64,000 nucleotides of DNA from Orychophragmus violaceus (Eukaryota > Streptophyta > Magnoliopsida > Brassicales > Brassicaceae), in contig CM058232.1 in the NCBI GenBank assembly GCA_030180135.1, positions 79,899,001-79,963,000 of the forward strand. The letters are read 5' to 3'. A program made the position numbers and the translations under genes. Positions within the stretch are counted from its first letter, which is position 1. Each line of letters opens with the position of its first letter. The notes below the pieces were generated by a model, which was not told where the DNA came from, searched no databases, and saw nothing but the letters and a program-made list of their open reading frames with translations. Below, in pieces: positions 46,047 through 56,074 of the stretch.

Positions 46047-46134
46047 AAAAAAAGATACATAATTGAAACAAGATTTTGAAAGATACATCTTTCCTATTAT
46101 TTTCCAAAAATGATATAGTGAATGCAATTAACTC
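46047..46134 (-). repeat. MULE right terminal inverted repeat (diverged)
   Basis: Inverse of the left end (25983-26068), best conserved in the outer 23 bases and in agatacataattgaa. It is followed by the target duplication tatttttgt. Confidence 0.7.
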
Positions 46135-46261
46135 TATTTTTGTTTCCATGTTTTATTCTTTTTGCCATGGATTCAAATCATGAGCTTACATTTGTAAACT
46201 CACTCTTATCATTTATGAATATTAACTGTTTCACAAAAAAAGAAAAAAAATCTGAAATAAT

Positions 46262-46650
46262 GTACTTGAGATTAAAGTTGTGGTTAAGTTCTTTGTGTGT
46301 TTTATGGATCTGAAATATAGTTTTAAATTAGGATATACTTGTTAGACAAAACAAAAAAAAGTAATATATATAGAGAAAAAAAAGAAAAATGATAGGGTTA
46401 AATAAATATAAGAAAACGTAAAGACTTTTGTCTAAACAAATAGATGATTGACATTTTAAACAATAATTGTGATTTTTCAAAGAAAGAATAAATAGAAAAC
46501 CTAAAATTTGTGTTAAAAATAAATAAAAGATGTTTAGAATTACATATAGGATTAAATGGTTATGATTAAAAGACACAATTAAATGACGTGACCGTAGGAT
46601 GAAAATATATCTTTTAGCAAAATAGAAGTTATATACAAAAATGGACAATA
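46262..46650 (+). repeat. Degenerate repeat unit flanking the MULE (right side)
   Basis: This unit aligns with the units at 24818-25972 in the same orientation. Shared blocks include gtggttaagttctttgtgt, aaattaggatata, atagatgattgacattttaa and caaaatagaagttatata. It implies that the MULE inserted into an existing repeat array. Confidence 0.6.
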
Positions 46651-46984
46651 AATAAATATGATATTTTTAAATTGTTAGTATTAATAGATAGTAATAAGAT
46701 TTTAATTCTTTTTATTAATTACATTTTAATTTAAACCAATGAGGACAAGTACTTTAACACGTTTTTAAAGTTAAGAGAATATTCTTTTGTGTTTCTTTTA
46801 ATAACACGTTTTTCTTAGTTACAGTAATTTTAAAAATAAAATTCTTTTAACTTAAAGAAATAAACAGAATCCTGGTTCAAACCCATGTGACCATGACTTC
46901 TAATGCTCTGAAATCATATACACAAACCACTGCACAAAGGACATTTTTGGAAACAAGGGCCGAAAGTTGTTATTAATAATGAGG

Positions 46985-47029
46985 GCTGAAAGCCCATGTT
47001 TATGTGGGTCCCCCTCAGGGCCGGCACTG
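46985..47029 (-). mobile_element. hAT-like terminus next to the STAR1 fragment
   Basis: On the minus strand from 47029 the sequence reads CAGTGCCGGCCCTGAGGGGG, a typical plant hAT terminal repeat. The other end of the element was not found, so only this terminus is claimed. Confidence 0.5.
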
Positions 47030-47044
47030 TGGCTAAGCATAGGA

Positions 47045-47399
47045 ACAACTGTGTTGAGGAACATTGGCACAGTTGAACGAGAAGCTGAAAAAGAGTTCCG
47101 ACTCTACGGCGGAGAGTGATTACGTCGATGTTCGTTATGTCTTCACCGTCCAAGAAAACAGTGGTCTCCGGCGGCGCCCAGAGACGGTTCAGAGATCTTA
47201 GAAACGTTGACTTTCCGCTTCCACTGGGACCAATCACACCAACGATCAGTCCTTTGGGAATATCCATCGACACCCCTCTCTGAATCAGAGTTCCGTCATC
47301 GGAAACTCTGTTCAGATCTCTTATCCGAATCTTCGGTTCACCACCGTCCAGCAGGTGCTCACGTAACCCAACTGATTCGCCAGAGCTATGTAAAGGCAA
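47045..47399 (-). pseudogene. ABCI17: Fragment of STAR1/ABCI17-like ABC transporter ATP-binding protein
   Basis: In Arabidopsis STAR1 (ABCI17) pairs with ALS3 in aluminium tolerance. The frame shows SGESVGLREHLLDGG, KIRIRDLNRVSDDGTLIQRG, the Walker A motif GPSGSGKST, and LNRLWAPPETTVFLDGEDIT up to RRRVGTLFQL. Similarity stops there, so the signature motif, Walker B and switch His are missing. The position expected for the start codon reads TTG. About 110 of roughly 260 residues remain. A hAT-like terminus lies directly beside the break, suggesting rearrangement by that element (inference). Confidence 0.85.
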
Positions 47400-47635
47400 C
47401 GCCTTTGAGTTTTCAATTTGGTAGCAATAATTTTAAAAACATTATATTATCTTTTTTTATGACCATTTTTTATATATGTTCCAGAGATTGGGAATCAGTC
47501 ACAAATTAATATTCTTCCACTTAAAATTTGGTAAATTTGAGAACAATTTTTTTTTCGATTTGTAAATTCAAGATACAATGTTACTTTCTTAAAAAAATAA
47601 ATCAATTAAAGGCATCTTCTCAGGATGAAAGATCT

Positions 47636-47694
47636 TCAGTTCAGGTCTCCAATATTTTTTCAGCACATATTAAAGCTCAGGAGAACGAAAGTTA
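47636..47694 (+). repeat. Diverged direct repeat, copy 1
   Basis: It shares cttcagttcaggtctcca, a gcac/gcat...aatt core and gaacgaaagtta with 47836-47891, about 200 bp further on. Confidence 0.6.
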
Positions 47695-47835
47695 AAGTTT
47701 TAACATCATAAGAGCCAAACTGAGAAGATACATACCCTTCAAACAAAATTGAAAATCGATTTCCAGAAAACCAACTTTAAAAACAGTTAACTACTGTATG
47801 TGAAGCAAAAAGAAAAGTTTGATGTATGCCTCAAT

Positions 47836-47891
47836 TCAGTTCAGGTCTCCATAGTTTTCCGCATGAATTTATCTCGGAAGAACGAAAGTTA
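47836..47891 (+). repeat. Diverged direct repeat, copy 2
   Basis: Second copy of 47636-47694, same orientation. It lies upstream of the STAR1 fragment in that gene's orientation and might be promoter or leader DNA. Confidence 0.6.
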
Positions 47892-48830
47892 TGATTTTGA
47901 TCATCATCAGAGGCATACATATGTAAGTTATAATTTTAGAACAAATCTACAAAGAAATAAATGGAGATTGCTGTGGAATTCAGCTAATTGAAAGAGATAC
48001 TAGAGCTGCGAAAGTAACTGATATTCAAGATTTACATCACTAATGTAATTTATATAGACAACAGGGGGAGGGTCTTCATAACCCTAGCTCTGTATTTGTG
48101 CCCGTAATGGGTCTTATAGGACTTTGGCAAGGCCGAGCCCATTATTCAACTTTGCTTCCTCCTTTGATCTTTTGCGCCACTGGTCAATGAAGAACAAGGT
48201 CAATATAAGACTTCTATTTATTAAATGGGATCCGTGGGATCTGTAACTATGGATAGTCAATGAGAATTCGGGACGAGATTTTGCGGGAATACATGAGAGC
48301 GGAACAGAACTTTATAAACTAAAATAGTTGTATTATTTATGTTATGTTAAAAAAAATTAGAACGACGAAAATGGTTGAGGAAATAACGAAAATTTTAGAA
48401 GAAAAAAAAACAGAAAATGTGCCAATCCGGCGACGGTTTTTAACGATTGGTGAGGTGATTTCCTAATTTCCTGAGAATTCAAAACTGTTCTTTGGATCCA
48501 GAGCAGTCTCCATTAATCTTGATACTATAGTGGGGAAGTTGCACGGCGGTTACTCTAGTAGTGGGGAAGTTGCACCGCCACGATGTACCACACAATTCAA
48601 CGGTTTCGTGAAATCTTTCTTTATAAAGTTACATCAAATTCGAAACTCTTTCTCTTTATAAAATTATATAGATAAATTCCATATTTTCTTTGTTTATTCT
48701 ACGAATCTCGTACGTCGGTAAATCTTCGAAAAGCAATGCAAAATATCACCCTAAATCAAACGATGCTCCAGAGAGTCTATCGGTGGAAATTTGCTCTTAT
48801 ATGGTTTGAGTGAATCAATTCTCACTCATG
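47892..48830. other. Non-coding DNA upstream of a LINE
   Basis: No gene is supported. Two copies of tagtggggaagttgcac about 35 bp apart (48529-48580) may belong to the LINE 5' UTR, but its exact start is not defined. Confidence 0.4.
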
Positions 48831-50180
48831 GTGCAACCAATCATGCCAAGGAAGAAAAATGTTCGATCGATTGTGGCGTCGTTACCACATATATGGGATC
48901 TCACCAGAATCATCTCTGGGAGAATAACTGAAAGAAGGCGCCTTCAGTTTGTCTTCCCTTCATAAGATTTACTCCGATCCGTGATCAATTGTGGCCCTTG
49001 GGCGTTCAATGATCGTATGTTTTTGATGCGCTGATGGACCCCCAATTTTAATGAATTCGATCTGAATTTCATTCTCTTTTGGATTCAGATTCGGGTATCC
49101 CGATCTAGTACTTGTCTCATGCAGTGATATCTAGTATTGGGGATAGGTTGGGTGAAATGGTGAATATCGAATTCAATGATGATGTTGATGCAGTGATGGA
49201 GTTTGTTTGGGTCAAGGTGAATTGAAATGTTGATCATCCTCTTAAGTTCCAAAATAACTTTTAATTCACAGTAGAAGTTAATACGCTTTTGAAATTCAGA
49301 TATGAGCGTCTCAGAGGGTTTTTTGGTGTGTGCGGAATGCTGATTCACGACACTGGAGAATGCCAAATTCACCAGGACGCCATTGTTGAACCAAATGGAG
49401 ATAACGATGAAGCCTATCAACAAAACCATGAGATGGGAAATATAAATGTGGAGAATGAAGATACTCATGATGCTAGCATTCAACAAATGTTGATATGGCT
49501 CTTGAACCAACAATGATGCAAGAAGAAGTTAATTCGGTTGAACAACCAACTGATATTATGGCTAACCAGACCACATATGTTGATCAAGTGGATGGGGAGG
49601 TGCGCAATGAAATTATGGATGAATATGAACAAATTCGGGCTCTGTTGGATGGTCCGGAAAGGGCTAAATGTAACTGAGATTTCATTGTGAGGATAGTGCA
49701 ATGACTTTGGAGGATTATGTACCAGAAGATACCAACCAGGAGGATGATGACAACCATATCATTCTGCAAGCTGAAGAAAGATGGAACTCGGAGGATCATC
49801 GTTGGACTCCATCAAATGACAAACTTGAACCAAATTTCCAGTATGGCAGTTTTCTAGGTAACTTTGATTCAACTCATGAGTCTAATAAGAGAGCAGCTAT
49901 ATTGGATCAAGACTCAGGTTTGAAATTTCTCATGGAATCCTTATACTCAGGTGAAGAAGGTTCTGAAATTGGTCCTCTAAAGCGTCAAAGAAAAGAGGAT
50001 GCGGTCATTGATAAGTTTGTCCATGAAGTAAGCGACTATGATCAAGACACAAGTGCTTTAATTCAATTGCAAAAGGACTTTAGAGAAGAAGAAGACATGA
50101 ATGAAGGAAGCACAATTTCATCTGTAGAGATGATCTCTTCTGGAGGCGCGATGGGTCCTATACCACCTCCATTTCGATGA
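48831..50180 (+). pseudogene. LINE ORF1 (DUF4283, zinc-knuckle type), decayed
   Basis: Scattered in-frame blocks read as a DUF4283 ORF1: QPIMPRKKNVRSIVAS near 48835, WPLGVQ-like and PQF remnants near 49000, then an intact block LKFRYERLRGFFGVCGMLIH with DTGEC at 49289-49370. The acidic C-terminal tail runs 49495-50180 and ends SGGAMGPIPPPFR. Stops at several positions before 49289 and at 49675 break the gene. The tail overlaps the ORF2 start by four bases. Confidence 0.75.
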
Positions 50181-50357
50181 GAGTTCAAAAGTGGAACTTT
50201 CGAGTACTGGGAAAACTCCTCACAGTTCGGCATCTAAAGGAAATGAAAAGGTTGTATTTCCCAGACTTGTTGTTCCTAATCAAAATTAACAAGAAGAATG
50301 ACTATGTGCGTGATATTGGTGTGTCTTTAGGGTATGAAGAAATGTGTTTAGTAACTG
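50177..50357 (+). pseudogene. LINE ORF2 N terminus (endonuclease start), truncated by insertion
   Basis: The frame starts MRVQKWNFRVLGKLLTVRHL and continues EMKRLYFPDLLFLIK and VRDIGVSLGYEEMCLV. This matches the first strand and helix of the APE-type endonuclease, with catalytic N in WNFR. Where an E-T-K block is expected the sequence reads IKINK. The reading becomes unrelated at about 50358, the border of the gypsy LTR. Confidence 0.75.
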
Positions 50358-51101
50358 ATGTGAGATGGTATGATGGTAGAGAGAGAGATGGGCCGAAAAT
50401 GGAGTGAAGAGATGAGTGATGATCGAATGGAACGAGAAGCTGGCCGATGGCACTCTCTTCTCGTCAAGGGATGATCGGATGATGATTGTTGAACTACTGA
50501 TCCGTAAAAACGCTGTAGATAACTGAGGCAGCAAGCAAAAGCCAAGAGATCCGCTCGTCTAAGGGGCAGCCACACGAAGAGAGAGAGAGAGATCGAGAAA
50601 GCCTTTAGGGTTTCTTTTTCTTGGTTTAAACTTGCTTAATGTTTCATAAAACCAAAAGAGTGTTTAAGTAATACAACTGGAAACAAATGGGCCAAAAGAA
50701 ACATAAGCCATCGAAAATTACAAAAAAATAAGAGAAATAAGACTTAAAAACGAAAAAGGAAAGTCTTGGTCGAAAATAGATAAGAGGCCGGTCTATCTCT
50801 CTAATGAATGGGCCTCGGATCACCTCGTTAAAAACCTTGTGAAGAAAACCCATTTGGGACAAAACTTCACAAGGGAAAAAGAGTATGATCTTTATCCCAG
50901 AGGCAGACCGGTCAAAGAATCATCTGGCTCGATGCAGAAGATCATGGTCGGTCTGTGCGTCCGGAGTATGGGCCAGGGCGTGGTCTGCTCAAATGGGCCG
51001 TCAGCTTCGGTATGGATCATCCTCTGGGCCAACAGGTTCAGGACATGTTGTCCTTGGTCGAGATGGCCTAGCTGGGTCGTGATGTCTTCTAGGCTTGTCC
51101 T
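50358..51101 (-). repeat. 3' LTR / 3' untranslated region of the minus-strand gypsy element
   Basis: Non-coding DNA between the pol stop (51102) and the LINE. On the minus strand it contains a CTCTTTTTCCCTTGTGAAG-TTTTGTCCCA-TGGGTTTTC series and AAGGTTTTTAACGAGG (51-50.8 kb), a pattern often seen in plant LTR transcripts. A GA-rich stretch (50579-50596) is also present. The precise TG/CA borders cannot be fixed because the partner LTR is outside the window. Confidence 0.5.
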
Positions 51102-53389
51102 CTAGATCAACTGCTCCATGGCATTGTTGAATTCGATCTGTATCTGTCGCTGTCCCGAACGTGTCCTTGGTACATTTTGCATGGTTGGAAACAAGTCGGT
51201 CAGCTTCTTGGTAGAGCCTGGTCCGTCTTGTTCGTCCAACTCAGTGTCGGCCAAACTGATGTCCTCATCATTCCCTCCTTCTTGAAGAGGTTCTGGCCTT
51301 AGAACGGTATCACCTGCACAATAAGGAGACAAATCAGCAACATTAAAACTCGACGATATGCTCATCTCACTTGGAAGTTCCAATTGGTAGGTGTTTTCGT
51401 TGATCTTCTTTAGGACCCGGAATGGTCCATCTCCTTGTGGAGCAAGCTTTGACTTCCTCTTGTTCCTGAACCGTTCGGGTCGCATGTGAACCCAAACCCA
51501 GTCGCCTGGCCTAATGTCGACCTCCTTCCTGTGTTTGTCGGCTTGCTTCTTGTACTGCTCCGTCCTCTTCTCGATGTTTTCCTTGACCGCCTGGTGTAGC
51601 TTGGCGACGGCCTCAGCCTTGCGCTCTCCATCAAGATTGATGAATTCCAATGCTGGCAGTGGCTTTAGATCAAGTAGCGTATCTGGATTAAATCCATAAA
51701 CAACCTCAAAAGGAGACATCTTAGTAGCAGAGTGTTTGGCACCATTATAAGCAAATTCAACAAAAGGAATGCAATCCAATCAATGTGACAAATTTTTACC
51801 AAATGTGGCCCTTAAGAGGGCTGAGAGAGTCCGGTTCACGACCTCGGTCTGTCCATCAGTCTGTGGATGACAAGTGGTCGAGAACAGTAGCTTGGTACCA
51901 AGCTTCCTCCACAGCGTCCTCCAGAAGTGACCTAGGAAGGTCGGGTCACGGTCCGAGACGATGGTCCGTGGCAGTCTGTGCAATCGGACAACTTCTTTGA
52001 AGAAGAGGTCTGCTGTCTGGGTCGCATCATTCGTCTTAGAACAAGGTATGAAGTGGGCCATCTTTGAAAACCGGTCGACCACAACGAAGATCGCATCCTT
52101 GTTCCTGATCTTAGGCAAATCAAGCACAAAATCCATAGAAATATCGACCCATGGTTGGTTAGGTATAGGCAAAGGTAAGTAAAGACAGTGAGGATGTGAC
52201 CTGGACTTGGACTTAAGGCATATAATGCACTTGGAGCAGAAGCACTCCGTGTCTCGCTTCTGATGTGGCCAATAGAAGTGCTCTACTAGGACACTCAGGG
52301 TCTTGTCCACGCCAAAGTGTCCCATCAGTCCTCCTCCATGGGATTCTCAGATCAGGAGCTCCCTCATCGATCCCTGAGGAATGCACAACCGCTTGCCTGA
52401 ACAACAAACCATTATGCAAGTAGAAAACTCCTTTCGGTCCTTTGCTACATTCCTGAAAAATTTCACCAAGATCAGGGTCAGTATCATAATCTTCTTTAAT
52501 AAGTTCAAACCCCAAAACTTTGGCCTCCATGGTGCTGATCAGTGTGTATCTCCTGGACAATGCATCAGCTACCACATTCTCCTTTCCCTTCTTGTACTTG
52601 ATGATGTACGGAAAGGTCTCCACGAACTCAAGCCACTTAGCGTGCCTCCTCTTCAGATTTGTCTGTCCTCTCAAATGCTTGAGAGTCTCGTGGTCGGTGT
52701 GAATAACAAACTCCTTGGCCAGCAAGTAATGCTGCCAAGTCTCCAAGGATCTAACCAACGCATACAACTCCTTGTCATAAGTAGGATAGTTGAGCGTGGC
52801 TCCACTCAACTTCTCGCTGAAGTAGGCGACCGGTCGCCCACCTTGCGTAAAAAAAGCTCCAATCCCTAAACCTGAAGCATCACACTCAATCTCAAACGTC
52901 TTATCAAAATTAGGCAAAACCAAAATAGGAGCATGGGTTAACAAATCCTTGAGTTTCTGAAATGCGGTCTCCTGCGATTGACCCCATTTGAACGGGATGT
53001 CCTTCTTGATCACGGCTGTAAGTGGGGCGGCCACCGTGCTAAAATCCTTCACAAACCGTCTATAGAAGCTGGCTAAACCGTGGAAACTCCTGACATAGCC
53101 GATCGTTGTCGGGGTCGGCCACTCCTCAATAGCTTTGATCTTTTCTTGGTCAACCTGTAAGCCCTGCGAACTCACAACAAAACCTAAAAAGACAAGCTTA
53201 TCAGTGCAGAAGGTGCACTTCTTGAGGTTCACATAAAGACCCTCCTTCCGAAGAGTATCTATTACTTGCTCAAGGTGCACCAGATGATCAGCAAAACATC
53301 GACTATAGATCAAAATATCATCGAAGTAAACAACGACAAACTTACTGATGTAGGCCCTCAAGACCTGGTTCATAAGGCGCATGAATGTA
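51102..53389 (-). pseudogene. Gypsy pol: RT C-terminal part, RNase H, integrase
   Basis: From 53389 the frame continues the RT (FMRLMNQVLRAYISKF, catalytic YFDDILIYS). RNase H follows (ECDASG, YDKELYALV, HTDHETLKHL, ADALSRR). The integrase zinc domain has H in GHFGVDKTL and EHFYWP plus CSKCIIC. The integrase core has D in SMDFVLDL, D in VSDRDPTF and E in GQTEVVNR. The C-terminal domain ends EFNNAMEQLI. Damage includes a frameshift and a TGA near 52350-52400 between RNase H and integrase, and an in-frame TGA at 51780-51782 after the core. Catalytic residues are retained but the polyprotein is broken. Confidence 0.88.
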
Positions 53390-54600
53390 TGATATATCAT
53401 GGTTTTTACCGGTTTTATGCCATGATATAAGTCTGTTTTAGTGTCTTTTGGTGTTCCTTTAGAGTCTTTTACATGTCTTATTAGGTACACGTACGTTTGG
53501 AGCAGAAGTGAAGATTTTGGGGCTATTTGGTGCACTTTGGAGATTTGACCCGAGAGGATGTGTTCACTGTCCAGATTTGAGATATGTGTCAATCGACGCA
53601 CACCTGCATCGTTCGATGCACATCGAGTTGGGCCAGATTCTCGGCGGTTTAATGAAGAATGCTGATATTGCAAAGATGCCTAGAAGTTCCAGATATTTAC
53701 ACAGAAGCCCCAAGTCGTGTTTTAGCTATTTAATTAGGTTTTTAACTTCAGTTTTACATACACTATCATAACTTAGAGCAGAGAGTTTTTAGAGATTTTG
53801 GGGCTGATATGATCCTGTACTACACTTTGTTTTGGAGAAGTTTTCGAACCCCTTTAATATTCTAATCTCTTTTATGATATCTATTAATTCATTGATTATG
53901 TTTACATAATCTATGTCTGAGTAGTTTCATAGTTAGGTTTAGGGTTTCTCATAGGGATTTCATGACTTGCTATATATAATTAATTCAGTTAAGGATTCAC
54001 ATCAATAGATGTTCTTCAAACTAAATTGTGTTTAATGCTAGTTCTAACCTGATCAATTAGAATCTAGATCTTAGGTTGCTAAATACGACACGACAGTGTG
54101 GTTTAGAATCTGAACTATTTAGGTTGAGCAATTTAATTACTCGCAAAGGAATTTGGTTTAATTAGATTGTGAACATATCGAAGTTGAAATTAAAGCTGGT
54201 TTAAACTGTTAGTAATTGCAAAGGAATTTGGATTGCTGCACTTAGACTTAGAGAATTCTCGCAACGACAGTTGGTTAATTCTATATTTGTGTTTGAGTTC
54301 TAGAACTGAGTTTAATTAGATCCTGGCTGAATGATTTATCTACTTGTCTGATTTCCTGAGAACACCCTAGACTTAGCGCCCTTAGTTTATTGCTTACAAC
54401 AACAACCTGCTACTTGTTTACTTTCTTGCTTGCTCTTTTTAGTTATTCAATACAATTTGCTTTTTGCTTTCTCCTAGTTTTAATCTCTTTAAGTTCTTAA
54501 TCCTATCATTCCCTAGAGTCCTCGTGGATTCGATCCCTAAGTACTACATTGATATATTGTGCATTTGCAGTTAGTATAGGGTAAAACTTTAGACCTATCA
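53390..54600 (+). repeat. Athila-like 5' LTR
   Basis: 1211 bp. A pair of palindromic motifs (GTGTCAATCGACGCA and TGCATCGTTCGATGCA) lies at 53587-53620. Confidence 0.95.
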
Positions 54601-54606
54601 AGTTTT

Positions 54607-54622
54607 TGGCGCCGTTGCCGGG
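54607..54622 (+). other. Athila-like primer-binding site
   Basis: TGGCGCCGTTGCCGGG, six bases after the LTR, is the tRNA-Asp-type primer site used by Athila and Tat lineages. Confidence 0.88.
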
Positions 54623-54847
54623 TACTCTTAGAGTCTTCGATAGCTTCGAACTTAGGGTTTTTACTAGGATTTTTGTTTTTATTTTTTGTTTACTGATTTT
54701 TCTTCTCTGTTTTCTCTCTGTCGCAGGTTTCGAAATCGCATAGCATCGACCGTTGCACTTCTTGTGTCGATCGACACTAGGCGATTGGAGTTGTATTGAT
54801 CGTTGCCCTACTAGCATCGATCGTTGCTTGGCGATTACAGACGGTTT

Positions 54848-56074
54848 ATGCAGACGCGTGATACCAGAAGTAATCCGAACACTAATTTTGTAAACCTCCA
54901 ACTTGAAGAGCTTGCTAGACTAGAGAGGACTAACAGAAGAGTTAGAAGAACAAGGATGGTTGTTGAACGTGTGATCATAAAGCCTGGTGCTCAAGGTACC
55001 CTCAGGGACCGACACAACAATCCTTACAATGCTGCTGGAGAACCGATAGATGCTGAAGGGAATGTCATCCCTGATCCTCCAGAGCAACCAAAACAACATG
55101 AGCAGAACCAAGGCCAGAACCAAGGCCAAGATAGACAGATAGTTGTCCATGAGAGGACTTTAGCTGACTATAACCGTCCGGATGAGTTTCATGCTAACCG
55201 GTCAGCTCTTGTACTTCCTGAATTTGAGAGGAATGATTTTGAAATCAAGACCGTCTACTACTCTCTCCTGAGGCAGAAAGCCTTCCATGGCTCTCCAAGT
55301 GAGCAGCCGATGGATTACATAGATGAGTTTGAAGGCATAGTCACTGGATTAAAGTACGATGGAGTTAACCAAGACTATATGTTCCTCAAGCTTTTTCCCT
55401 ACTCTCTGGCTGGAGATGCTGCAGCCTGGCTGAAACAACTTCCATCTGGGACGTTTGTTACTTGGGCCGTTCTGAAGAGTGAGTTCCTGCGACATTTCTA
55501 TGATGATGCTCGCTCTGATCAGTCCAGGCAGGACATTCTCACCTTTACCCAAGGTCCTACAGAGCCTCTTAAGACAGCCTGGATGAGGTTTAAGAAGTAC
55601 CAACGTGACTGCCCGCACAATGGATTCACTGAGGTAACACTTTTAGGCATCTTTTTTAGAGGTATAAATCTTCCATATCAGACTGCGTTGGACAACTCTA
55701 GCAATGCCAACTTTAACACTAGGACTCCTGCTCAAGCTAAGCAGTTGATAGATAATTTAGTAAGCAGTAATAGCTGCAAGAATACTGATGAGAGAAGGAA
55801 GAAATCTGGTGGGAAGATGGAGAATTCTGAGATAGCTGATATTAGATCTAAGTTGGACACAGTTTGCAATCTTCTAGCTGGGAAGAAAGCTGTCCACTTT
55901 GCTCAAGATGTTGAGATGATCAATGATGAAGGAGATGATCAGGAAGAGGATGTGAATTACATCGGAGGATCTGGTTTCCAAGGAAACATGTTTGGAAATC
56001 AGTCTGGTAATAGGTTCTTCAATGGAGGACAGAAGAGTGCTTTCAACAGCAACCAAAACTCTTCTGGATTTTGA
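54848..56074 (+). pseudogene. Athila-like gag
   Basis: The ATG at 54848 opens a 408-codon frame. The retrotransposon gag core lies at about residues 130-285 (LKLFPYSLAGDAAAWLKQLP, RHFYDDARSDQSRQDILTFT, RFKKYQRDCPHNGF, IFFRGINLPYQTALDNSS). A basic, Asn/Gly-rich tail follows. A TGA at 56072-56074 interrupts it, but the same frame stays open into the protease/RT part, so a single base change probably separates gag from the rest. It builds the capsid that packages element RNA. Confidence 0.88.

Larger units (their letters stand above)
25983..46134. mobile_element. Large Mutator-like element (KI/VANDAL-type MULE) with accessory genes
   Basis: The 9-mer tatttttgt lies immediately outside both ends (25973-25981 and 46135-46143), the target-duplication length typical of Mutator. 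The ends are diverged inverted repeats: GGGTGAATTGCACTGAGTGTATC on the left is matched by GAGTTAATTGCATTCACTATATC from the right end inverted. The element is about 20.2 kb, or about 13 kb after removing a copia element and a MITE. It encodes a MULE transposase (minus, 45822-42515), a DUF1985/Ulp1 protease gene (plus, 26408-31470), an F-box-like gene (minus) and a GRF zinc-finger gene (minus). Known relatives in Arabidopsis are the KI (Kaonashi) MULEs that captured ULP genes and the VANDALs whose VANC proteins contain DUF1985. The presence of F-box and GRF passengers is, to my knowledge, unusual. Confidence 0.88.
48831..50357 (+). mobile_element. LINE 5' half, cut off by a gypsy element
   Basis: Degenerate ORF1 and the first 55 codons of ORF2 are in order on the plus strand and stop where the minus-strand gypsy LTR begins, near 50358. 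The rest of the LINE should lie beyond the right edge of the window, on the other side of the gypsy element. The 5' end is uncertain. Confidence 0.75.
50358..53389 (-). mobile_element. Ty3/gypsy element (minus strand), 3' half; continues at 63621
   Basis: It contains the pol 3' part and 3' LTR region. The element was split in its RT coding region at 53389 by the Athila-like element and resumes at 63621. Its 5' half lies beyond the window. It sits in the LINE above. Its integrase has the DDE residues and no chromodomain was recognised, so the clade is left open. Confidence 0.88.

Noticed and set aside
52381..52869. 162-codon plus-strand ORF opposite the gypsy RNase H
   Set aside because: Shadow ORF on the antisense strand of a conserved enzyme domain.
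53508..53771. 87-codon ORF present in both Athila-like LTRs
   Set aside because: It duplicates with the LTR and spans the palindromic motifs; no independent evidence of coding.
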